Positions 17,496-24,712 of a stretch of 54,599 nucleotides of DNA are shown here, one piece after another. A program made the position numbers and the translations under genes. The notes below the pieces were generated by a model, which did no database searches, was not told where the DNA came from, and was given only the letters and a program-made list of their open reading frames with translations. Within the stretch, counting starts at the first letter, position 1; the number at the start of each line of letters is the position of its first letter. Source of the DNA: Bryobacterales bacterium. GTDB lineage: Bacteria > Acidobacteriota > Terriglobia > Bryobacterales > Bryobacteraceae. Location: assembly GCA_003166475.1 (NCBI GenBank), contig PMVV01000308.1:10420-65018 (forward strand). Reading direction: 5' to 3'.

Positions 17496-17862
17496 GGATG
17501 CCTACTCTGTAGGTGCGGGGATGGCTGGTATGTGACACCAGGATCGCCGTTGCACAACGTGTAACAAAATCGATTGAACCGTTGCACGCTGAAAGTTGTT
17601 CACGATGCGGCTATTAGGGCTCAATCCGCAGTCAAATGTGTCGCATTTCCTTTATGTTCCACTACCGGTGTTTTCGGCGCCTGATGATGTGGGTTGGCTG
17701 CGCAAGAGCGAACAAACTGGCAAATCTTTGAAACTATCTGAAACCGCTGGCTGGAAATACCGGGCTCTGAAACTTGGGCGATACATCCTGCTGAATTTCT
17801 GAAGAAAGACGTCACGCAGCGTGCCGCTCGCGGCGTACTGCTCAGAACCGGTGAACTGCAAC
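17496..17862 (+). other. oriT: Candidate oriT with IncP-like nic site
   Basis: The 367-bp gap between divergent traJ- and traK-like genes is where RP4 carries oriT. On the plus strand TACATCCTGCTG at 17783-17794 contains the IncP/MOBP nic consensus YATCCTG|Y, so cleavage would fall between 17790 and 17791. The strand is right: in RP4 the nicked strand is the one that codes traK. A 9-bp direct repeat CCGTTGCAC (17547 and 17579) may be a protein-binding site. A clear inverted repeat just upstream of nic, as in RP4, was not found, which lowers confidence. Confidence 0.55.
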
Positions 17863-18306
17863 TTGAGTGAGCAACTCGACCTAAACCGCCTCCGCACGCG
17901 TCTGAGGGAAAAGCCGCGCACAAAGGTGGGTCAGGTCCGCCAGGCATGGCCGGATATCAGGGATCTGCTGGCCGCCGGCCACAGCCTGAAGGACATCCGG
18001 GTATGGCTGAACGAAATTGGACTGGAAATCGGATATGCCCGGCTCTCCGACTATATCGGCCGACTGCGGCGCCAGGATGGAGCAGCGCAGTCGGAGATTC
18101 GAGCTTTAAAACCGGGATTGCACGAAACCGGCGCGGCGCTCGTCACCGAAACCAATCCTGAGAGACAGAACCGTATGGCGCAGGTACCGCAGCCGATAGG
18201 TGATGACGGCCGGCGTCGAGATCCGCTTGCAAATGTTTTAGAGCGCCAGAGCAAGCGCCCTGGCTTCAACTACAACGCCGAACCCGATCCCAAGAAGTTG
18301 ATTTGA
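17863..18306 (+). CDS. traK: TraK-like oriT-binding relaxosome protein
   Basis: A 147-residue protein. Like RP4 TraK it has an N-terminal domain (QVRQAWPDIRDLLAAGHSLK, then WLNEIGLEIGYARLSDYI), a variable polar linker and the ending RPGFNYNAEPDPKKLI. RP4 TraK ends in TGFTFNPTPDKKDLL. TraK wraps the DNA near oriT. The TTG at 17863 follows GGTGA at eight bases; GTG codons at 17851 and 17821 are possible. It heads a three-gene run in the RP4 order traK-traL-traM, with 18 bp to traL. Confidence 0.8.
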   Translation: MSEQLDLNRLRTRLREKPRTKVGQVRQAWPDIRDLLAAGHSLKDIRVWLNEIGLEIGYARLSDYIGRLRRQDGAAQSEIRALKPGLHETGAALVTETNPERQNRMAQVPQPIGDDGRRRDPLANVLERQSKRPGFNYNAEPDPKKLI

Positions 18307-18324
18307 CGGAGGAAAGAAATCCCA

Positions 18325-19095
18325 ATGCCAAAAACGTCAGGACCGACCGGGGCCAACGGTAGCGATAACCGCGGCGGCATACACCTCACCCTGCAAGGCA
18401 AGGGAGGTGTAGGAAAAAGCCTGATCGCCTCAGTGCTGGCTCAATATTTCCTGAAGGACGGTCGCGATGTTCGGTGCATTGATACTGATCCCGTAAACCG
18501 GACACTGGCCCAGTACAGCGCGTTGGGCGTTGATCGGCTAAACCTCCGGGACGAACACAATCGGATCGACCAGCGCTCGTTCGACACTCTTATGGAGCGG
18601 TTCTTGACCGAGGACGGCGCCACGTTTGTAGTGGACAACGGCGCCTCGACGTTCCTGCCCCTTTGGCATTACCTGTTGGAAAACAACGCGCTGGAATACC
18701 TTCGCCAACAGGAGCGGCGAGTTTTCGTTCATACGGTAATTACAGGTGGCCAGGCGCTCATCGATACCCTGAACGGCTTTAACGAACTGGCGCAAACGAC
18801 CCAGGAACGCAATATCGTCGTGTGGGTCAACGAATATTTCGGGCGCGTGGAAGCGGACGGGAAGAAGTTCTCGGAGATGGCCGCGTATCGCGAGAATGCG
18901 GACAAGGTCTGCGGCGCTGTGATCTTCACAAAACGGAATCAGGATACGTTCGGACGCGATGTCGAGGACATGATTTCGGCCAAGCTCACTTTCCAGGAAG
19001 CCATCACCACAGCCAGAATGCCGATCATGGCCAAGCAAAGACTGAAGGTCGTTCAGCGCGACCTCTTCGAGCAGCTAGACCGGTTGGCGATTTGA
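18325..19095 (+). CDS. traL: TraL-like P-loop ATPase of conjugal transfer
   Basis: A 256-residue protein that closely follows RP4 TraL: LTLQGKGGVGKSLIASVLAQ with a deviant Walker A (KGGVGKS), CIDTDPVNRTLAQYSALGV, RSFDTLMERFL, VVDNGASTFLPLWHYL, HTVITGGQALIDTLNGF and a C-terminal RLKVVQRDLFEQLD. These are ParA/MinD-type ATPases encoded beside oriT; their exact role in transfer is not settled. A strong ribosome site (GACGGAGGAAAG) precedes the ATG. The gene is intact and ends 12 bp before the next start. Confidence 0.9.
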   Translation: MPKTSGPTGANGSDNRGGIHLTLQGKGGVGKSLIASVLAQYFLKDGRDVRCIDTDPVNRTLAQYSALGVDRLNLRDEHNRIDQRSFDTLMERFLTEDGATFVVDNGASTFLPLWHYLLENNALEYLRQQERRVFVHTVITGGQALIDTLNGFNELAQTTQERNIVVWVNEYFGRVEADGKKFSEMAAYRENADKVCGAVIFTKRNQDTFGRDVEDMISAKLTFQEAITTARMPIMAKQRLKVVQRDLFEQLDRLAI

Positions 19096-19107
19096 TTGGT
19101 GTCCTCT

Positions 19108-19527
19108 ATGCGCCAACTGGACCTAAAGCAGCTCGCCGCGAAGATCTCGGTCGAACATGGAATCAGGGTCGACCCGGATGACCCGATTATGGCTGTGGTC
19201 ACGTTGAACCGCCTCGTATTGGAGCAGGCGGCTAACGAAATCGTCGAAGAGGTCCGATCCGCCACACGCGAATTTGAGCACGCCGCTGAGCGTGTCCAGC
19301 TTCGGGCTGGGGCCCTCGTAGCACAGAAGGTGCGCGACTGCGTTGCGGTTCTGCGGCAGGAAATAGTAACGGACATCGGTAACGCTTCCACCCGCGCCCG
19401 AAAGAGCACCGGGGATGCAGGCCGAGCCGATGAAAGCCACTCTGTTCAACGATGGGTTGCAATAGGACTGCTTTCGGGAGCGGTGTTGTTTGGTTGCGGC
19501 GTCTTGATGGGAACAATGTTGCGATGA
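19108..19527 (+). CDS. traM: TraM-like conjugal transfer protein with C-terminal membrane anchor
   Basis: A 139-residue protein. The N-terminal part has ISVEHGIRVDPDDPIMAVVT and LNRLVLEQAANEIVEEV, typical of TraM proteins of IncP-type Tra1 regions. A helical middle leads to a single C-terminal membrane helix (AIGLLSGAVLFGCGVLMGTM). It probably acts at the membrane in DNA transfer. In-frame GTG at 19099 and TTG at 19096 directly after the traL stop are alternative starts. It is the last gene of the traKLM run; no mating-pair formation genes follow. Confidence 0.75.
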   Translation: MRQLDLKQLAAKISVEHGIRVDPDDPIMAVVTLNRLVLEQAANEIVEEVRSATREFEHAAERVQLRAGALVAQKVRDCVAVLRQEIVTDIGNASTRARKSTGDAGRADESHSVQRWVAIGLLSGAVLFGCGVLMGTMLR

Positions 19528-19797
19528 ACTGGCCCGGCCATTGACCACCTATCCTGGGCGTCCTCTGGGTGAGGACAATTGCAGCGCATCGAGCAACCCG
19601 TGTGGCTGCCGCCAGCCAAGCACGCGGTTTGCGCGCTATGCGGCAACTTGACCGCTCTGTGGCCAACTTCCGGATGCGCCGTGATCCAGGACTAATCGCC
19701 TCGCAAGAGCATTTTCTCATCCAAGAATGAGCCTAGGGAATCGGTATCGGATATACGGGTCTCCTTTCTTTGAATGTTGATTCGTGTGCCACTGTCT

Positions 19798-19930
19798 CAG
19801 GGCCGACCAACGGGAGGCTGGACAGTGCCTCGGGCTGGGATGGTTTGGTTTTTCCTTTTCATTGGAAGGTTTTTGTGTTTTGAGGCCGGAGCTCTCTGCA
19901 GCGCCGCAGGGCCGACCAACGGGAGGCTGG
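19798..19930. repeat. 24-bp direct repeat pair inside the IS left part
   Basis: CAGGGCCGACCAACGGGAGG plus CTGG occurs exactly at 19798-19821 and 19907-19930, 109 bp apart, between the proposed left end of the IS and the end of its transposase gene. The first copy is flanked by CACTGTC and GACAGTG, which would let it form a stem. Its role is unknown; transposase binding is possible. Confidence 0.6.
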
Positions 19931-19967
19931 CCTCTGTCACATGCGGACGCTGCCCGGGTGATTCGCC

Positions 19968-21240
19968 TCATGCGGTCCGCCGTTCTGGGAAGCTCGCAAA
20001 CAACTTCCGTTTGGCCGCTTGCATGGCGGTGGCCGCCTGCATGTCCGTTTGCCGCCGCGCCCAACCCTCCAACTCCTGGATCGTCAAATCGCCCTTCAGG
20101 TCCGCCACCGTGGGCCATACCCAGCGGCGCGACCCCGCCACGCCCGGCAACTGGCGCAGGATTTCCCAGGGTGTGGCATACCAGCGGTACCGTTTCCGTT
20201 CCTTTCCCTTGGCGTTAATCACCCCCTCCGGCACGCCGCACGGCCGGTGAAAATTCAAGTAGGGGTTGAAGTATTGCAAGTAGAAGGACTGCAGGGCGGC
20301 GGCGTGTTCGGCAGCGATGTATCCGTATCCGATGTGCTTGCGGATGACCGCTCCATTCTTGCACTCCGCCAACGCGTTGTCATTGCAGTGCCGCGGCCGG
20401 CTCTTGGTCTGCTCGATCAACAGTTTGTTGAGCAACCCGGCCACGATGTGGTTGATGAACTCACTGCCGTTGTCGGAATGAAACCCGAGAATGCGGAAGG
20501 GAAACTGACGCAGCATGGCCTCCAGCACTGGTTTCAGAGCCGCTTCGCTGATCTGCGCGGTGGCGCTTACCACCTCCCATTGCGTCACTTCGTCCACCGC
20601 ATTGATGTGATAGACCCCCTTCACCCCGTCCCGATCCCCCTGATGCACGGTGTCCACCCGAAGGTACCCCGGCCGCCCCTCGGGTTGCGGCGCGCGCCTC
20701 TGCCCAATGGCTACCTGCACGGCGCGCGTACAGTGGTAGACCACGCGCTGCTTCCGATACCCCGCACTCTTGCGCAAGCGATAGATTTGGGCCACCGAGA
20801 TGCGCGCCAGCCGATCATAGCGCTGGTCGCCGAAGTCGTAAGCACTGGCGCTGCAGGATCTTCTGCGTGGCCGGCCCGCTGAGCGTCTCGTGCGCTTCAT
20901 CCACGCTGACCAGCAACGCCACGTCCGCGGGGTTGTACAGCGGCGCGAAGCGGTGGCGCCGGCTGCGCTTAACCCGCACGTCTCCATCCTCCCCGTATCG
21001 GGTGATCAGACGCGTGATCTGTGCGCGGCTCAGCCCGGTCATCTTCTCCATATACCGCCGCACCAAACTGCGCGCCGTACGCCCCAACTGGTCCCAATTC
21101 TGCGCCCTCAGGCACCTGCTCACCCACGCGTAAATCTCCTCCTTTTTCTCGCCCGCAAAATGCACGCCTTCGCTGGCTTTCAAAAAAGCCCGGATCTCGT
21201 CCAGGCTCATTCCCGGTTTGTTGCTCACCTTGATCGTCAA
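19968..21240 (-). pseudogene. DDE (integrase-core) transposase, frameshifted
   Basis: The N-terminal frame from 21240 (MTIKVSNKPGMSLDEIRAFL, then LSRAQITRLITRYG and RHRFAPLYNPADVALLVSVD) has the helix-turn-helix and linker. The catalytic frame has YDFGDQRYDRLARISVAQIY, YLRVDTVHQGDRDGVKGVYH with the first Asp, FHSDNGSEFINH with the second Asp, and AECKNGAVIRKHIG with the Glu. The two frames meet near 20830, at QRQ / AYDFGD, and need one base skipped (+1). That is not the usual -1 slippage of IS elements and no slippery run is present, so inactivation or a sequencing error is likely. IS481/IS3-like in plan. Confidence 0.8.
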
Positions 21241-21369
21241 TACCCAGCATGGCCGATCCCCCCTCCAGGCTCATCTTGCATGCGAAACAGCCCCTCCCAC
21301 CAGGCTCATCTTGCATGAGACAAGACTCAAGTGCCCGGCGACTTGCTGACAGACTACAATGGAGCGAAT

Positions 21370-24120
21370 ATGGACGGCGGCGAGCTGGGGCATTTCTCCC
21401 TGCTGGAAAAGATCGGCGAGGGCGGCATGGGACAGGTCTACAAGGCCCGCGACAAGCGCCTGGATCGTTTCGTCGCCATCAAGCTGCTGGCCGAAGCGCG
21501 CAGCAGCGATGCCGACCGCCGCGCCCGCTTCGTCCAGGAAGCTAAAGCGGCTTCCGCGCTGAACCATCCCAACATCATCACCATCCACGAAATCGGCGAG
21601 CAGGACGGGCAGACCTTCATCGTCATGGAGTTGGTGGATGGCAAGCCCCTCAACGAACTGATCCCGCGCAAAGGCATGCGGCTCACCGAAGCGTTGCGCA
21701 TCGCGGCGCAGGTGGCCGACGCGCTCACCGCCGCGCACGCCGCCGGCATCGTGCACCGCGACCTGAAGCCCGCCAACATCATGGTGGATGCGCACGGCCG
21801 CGCCAAGGTGCTAGACTTCGGCCTGGCGAAGCTGGCCGCGCCCGCCGCAGCCGCAGCCGGTGCTGACGAAGCGACCCATACCCTGGCTGCGCAACAACCG
21901 GTCAGCGAAGAAGGCGTCATCCTCGGCACCGTTCCCTACATGTCGCCGGAACAGGTCGAAGGCAGGCCGGTGGATGCGCGCAGCGACATCTTCTCTTTCG
22001 GCGCGGTGCTCTATGAGATGGTCACCGGGCAGCGTGCGTTTCGCGGCGAGTCGAGAATCTCCACGCTGGCTGCCGTTGTGGAGAAGGACCCACCACCGGT
22101 CAGCGAAATCTCTTCCGGCACGCCGCCGGAAGTGGAGCGGCTGATCGCGCGGTGCCTGCGCAAGGACGTGAATCGGCGCAGCCAGAGCATGGCGGATGTG
22201 AAGCTGGCGCTGGAGGAACTGCGGGACGAATCGGAATCGGGGAAGCTGGCACGGCCCGCCGCGGCCGGCGACGCTGGGGCCCGCCGCTGGGTCTGGCCGG
22301 TGGTGGCGATGGCATGCGTGTTGATCGCCGCGGCCGGTTTCATCTGGGTTTATTTCGACTTTCGCGGAACCCAGTCGAAAGGCCCGGACTTGGTGCGGGT
22401 GTCGCCCGATGACGGCCACTCTTATTCGCAGCCGGCCATTTCACCCGATGGCGGATTCGTGGCCTACGTTTCGGACCGCTCCGGCAAAAAGGAGTTGTGG
22501 CTGCAACAGGTGGGCGGCGGGGACCCGATCCAATTGACCCACGGCAACGAGAGGGTAGACGCTCCGGCGTTCTTCCCAGATGGCAAGCGAATTCTTTACG
22601 CCAGTACCCGGGCGGACCAGGACAGCATCGAAGTGATCTCCGCGCTGGGAGGGGCGCCGAGGGTGCTGGTGCAAGGCAAGAGCGAGTACCCGGCGCTTTC
22701 CCCGGACGGGCACCAGATCGCTTACTTCGACTACAACCAAGGCATACCGCGCCTGATGACCATCGCCTCTGACGGCGGCCAGCCGCGAGAATTGCCGGCC
22801 TGGGGGCGCATCCCAGCCGTGCTGGCACTCAAGGTGTGGACGTCCGACAGTCGCCACCTCCTCTGCATTGCGCCCCAAAAATCCGAGGGCACAGAGGCCG
22901 GAGGATTTGAGTGGTTTGCTTTCCCGGTGGATGGAGGCGACCCAGTAGCCACGGGAGTAGGCGCAGCATTGCGCGCAGCGGGATTGCCGCATGCCTGGCC
23001 GATTCTTATGACAGGCGATCGTGTCCTCTTTGCTTCTGGAAGCGGGCAGCGGTCTAACGCTTGGGAGATCCGCCTCTCGCCAGGTTCATGGCGCGTGCAG
23101 GGCGTTCCGCACCAGCTCACGTTTGGAACGCTGAGCGAAGAACCTGCCAGCATCAGTGCCACGGGCACCGTGGCGCTCGAGGTCGGACACGGCTTGACCG
23201 ATTTCTATCTGATTCCCCTCTCCTCTACCACCGGTCAACCGACTGGTATCACCCGTCGGCTCACTCAAGATGGTCGCTATAAGAGCCTTGAGTGGTTCTT
23301 AGGCGGGAATCCCGGCAGCGTTTGCTTTGGGGTGTTCACAGGAACGGCTCCGAGCATTTACGCCTTGGACCTGGAGAGCTGGAAGCAGACACTTGTAACC
23401 GCCAACCCTCCTTCCTGGTCGGGTGGTTTAACTCTAGCCATCTCGCCCGACGGCCGGCAAGTTGCGTATTCGATCCCGGAGGGCGATTCGTTCTCGATCC
23501 GTGTGGGCGAAGCTGGCGCCGGACCGGCAGAGTCCCGAGTCCTCTGCAAGCCGTGTGGGTTTGCTCTTGGATTTTCGCCAGACGGGCGATTCCTCTTCTA
23601 CGACTCCGGGGCCAAGGTCAAGGACGACCCTAAGCGGAGGTGGACTGTCCGGCTTCTGGAAGTGGCCTCCGGCAAAAGCAGACCCTGGGTGGAACACCCG
23701 ACCGATTGTGTTTGGGTCGGTAGCACGCTTGGTCAGGATTCCGAATGGCTCTCGCTGGTGCTGGCTCCGCCGGGAGCGCCGTGGTCCAGGCGGAGGTATC
23801 TAGTTCGCTGGAGGGAAGAACCGATCCCGGAATCGGAGTGGATCAAAATCCCGCTGCCCGACGGTACCGAGGGCGTCCCACCTTGGCGCGTTTCCCCCAC
23901 GGGGAACTTCTTTTACCTATTCGAGGGAGCAAAACTCATGGCGGTCCGTTTCGACCCGAAGAGGGCCAGCTTCAGCGAGGCTCACGAAATCAAGTTCGTG
24001 CCTGGCTCTGCGGTAACGCTCAAGCCCGACGATGATTGGGCTGTGCGCGGGCCGGGGCTGGTTTTTTCGCACCAGGAAGGCGTCAGTTCCTCCGTCTGGC
24101 TGATGAAGTTGCCCCGCTGA
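21370..24120 (+). CDS. Membrane Ser/Thr protein kinase with PD40/WD40-like extracytoplasmic domain
   Basis: About 916 residues. The Hanks-type kinase domain (residues 8-280) has [12 protein letters not shown], Lys38 in VAIKLL, the catalytic loop [12 protein letters not shown] with Asp131, DFGLAKL with Asp149, and [14 protein letters not shown] single membrane helix follows (about 307-331, [20 protein letters not shown]). The outer part has TolB/PD40-type repeats such as [20 protein letters not shown] and [13 protein letters not shown], expected to fold as a beta-propeller sensor. The ATG at 21370 follows GGAGCGAAT and sits directly before the domain. This layout is abundant in Acidobacteriota. 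The substrate is unknown; it lies 246 bp upstream of the padR promoter. Confidence 0.93.
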   Translation: MDGGELGHFSLLEKIGEGGMGQVYKARDKRLDRFVAIKLLAEARSSDADRRARFVQEAKAASALNHPNIITIHEIGEQDGQTFIVMELVDGKPLNELIPRKGMRLTEALRIAAQVADALTAAHAAGIVHRDLKPANIMVDAHGRAKVLDFGLAKLAAPAAAAAGADEATHTLAAQQPVSEEGVILGTVPYMSPEQVEGRPVDARSDIFSFGAVLYEMVTGQRAFRGESRISTLAAVVEKDPPPVSEISSGTPPEVERLIARCLRKDVNRRSQSMADVKLALEELRDESESGKLARPAAAGDAGARRWVWPVVAMACVLIAAAGFIWVYFDFRGTQSKGPDLVRVSPDDGHSYSQPAISPDGGFVAYVSDRSGKKELWLQQVGGGDPIQLTHGNERVDAPAFFPDGKRILYASTRADQDSIEVISALGGAPRVLVQGKSEYPALSPDGHQIAYFDYNQGIPRLMTIASDGGQPRELPAWGRIPAVLALKVWTSDSRHLLCIAPQKSEGTEAGGFEWFAFPVDGGDPVATGVGAALRAAGLPHAWPILMTGDRVLFASGSGQRSNAWEIRLSPGSWRVQGVPHQLTFGTLSEEPASISATGTVALEVGHGLTDFYLIPLSSTTGQPTGITRRLTQDGRYKSLEWFLGGNPGSVCFGVFTGTAPSIYALDLESWKQTLVTANPPSWSGGLTLAISPDGRQVAYSIPEGDSFSIRVGEAGAGPAESRVLCKPCGFALGFSPDGRFLFYDSGAKVKDDPKRRWTVRLLEVASGKSRPWVEHPTDCVWVGSTLGQDSEWLSLVLAPPGAPWSRRRYLVRWREEPIPESEWIKIPLPDGTEGVPPWRVSPTGNFFYLFEGAKLMAVRFDPKRASFSEAHEIKFVPGSAVTLKPDDDWAVRGPGLVFSHQEGVSSSVWLMKLPR

Positions 24121-24244
24121 GCCGGGGAGACACCATCGCTCCGGACCAACAAATGGCGGATGGGAAGCGTGAGATTAGGGTTCCGTCCGGTTGGCATTCG
24201 GAAGTTGGGTTTCTCAGGCCGCAAGCGCTGGCCTTTTCGCCGAC

Positions 24245-24290
24245 CGCGCATCCCCACCCGCACGCCGGCGGTCGCGGCGCCGGACGACGG
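24245..24290. repeat. Copy of the GC-rich mosaic repeat (core box)
   Basis: CGCGCATCCCCACCCGCACG followed by CCGGCGGTCGCGGCGCCGG and ACGACGG. The same core recurs at 29811, 30169, 35029, 37090, 37257, 37540 and 37733, always between genes. It contains the self-complementary CGCCGGCG. Here it sits 42 bp upstream of the padR promoter. Confidence 0.8.
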
Positions 24291-24331
24291 TTGGCTGTGG
24301 CACTTGTTCTGCTGGCGGCGGTTGTGCAGGG

Positions 24332-24385
24332 TTGACAACCGCTTTAGGCATAGGTATAATACCCCTATGGGTAATATGCCTAAAG
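24332..24385 (+). promoter_or_regulatory. Consensus sigma-70 promoter with overlapping palindromic operator (padR)
   Basis: TTGACA at 24332-24337, a 17-bp spacer, then TATAAT at 24355-24360: both hexamers match the sigma-70 consensus. The padR ATG begins six bases after the -10 box, where transcription would start. An inverted repeat AGGCATA ... TATGCCT spans 24345-24380 across the -10 box and start codon, with inner pairs GGTAT/ATACC and TACCC/GGGTA. This is a plausible PadR operator for autorepression. Confidence 0.8.
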
Positions 24386-24702
24386 CCGATATGCCTTCCG
24401 GAGCTCTGGTCCTGCTCATCCTGCGCGTGCTGCGATCCGGTGTCCTGCACGGTTACGCCATCGCTCAGAAGATTCACCTGCTCTCCTCCGAAGTGCTGCA
24501 CGTCGAAGAAGGATCACTCTATCCCGCGCTGCAGAAGATCCTGCTCAAGGGCTGGGTCACTGCCGAATGGGGTATCTCCGAAACCAATCGCAAGGTCCGC
24601 TTCTATCGCCTCACGCCAGCTGGCCGCAAACAACTGGAAGCCGAGCTGTCCGAATACGATCGCGTGAACGAAGCCATCCAGTCCGTCCTGCGGACTGCCT
24701 GA
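24367..24702 (+). CDS. PadR-family transcriptional repressor (acidobacterial ADOP-linked type)
   Basis: A 111-residue regulator with the PadR winged helix: ALVLLILRVLRSGVLHGYAI, IHLLSSEVLHVEEGSLYPAL, QKILLKGWVTAEWG, RKVRFYRLTPAGRKQLEAEL. It matches the acidobacterial PadR subfamily found beside orphan MacB-like permeases (TIGR03433-like). The ATG at 24367 coincides with the predicted transcription start, so translation is probably leaderless; in-frame ATGs at 24376 and 24391 are later options. The stop is followed at once by GAGGAG, the ribosome site of the first permease. It likely represses its own operon through the palindrome at 24345-24380. Confidence 0.92.
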   Translation: MGNMPKADMPSGALVLLILRVLRSGVLHGYAIAQKIHLLSSEVLHVEEGSLYPALQKILLKGWVTAEWGISETNRKVRFYRLTPAGRKQLEAELSEYDRVNEAIQSVLRTA

Positions 24703-24712
24703 GGAGATGCTC

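Larger units (their letters stand above)
19717..21318 (-). mobile_element. Insertion sequence with DDE/rve transposase
   Basis: About 1.6 kb. The left end TCATCCAAGAATGAGCCTAG (19717-19736) and the right end, read on the minus strand from 21318 as TCATGCAAGATGAGCCTGG, form an imperfect terminal inverted repeat. A second copy of the right-end motif lies inside at 21266-21282. The single transposase gene reads leftward. No clear target-site duplication was seen. It sits between the traM-like gene and the kinase gene, marking the right edge of the transfer module. The boundaries are inferred from these repeats only. Confidence 0.5.
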
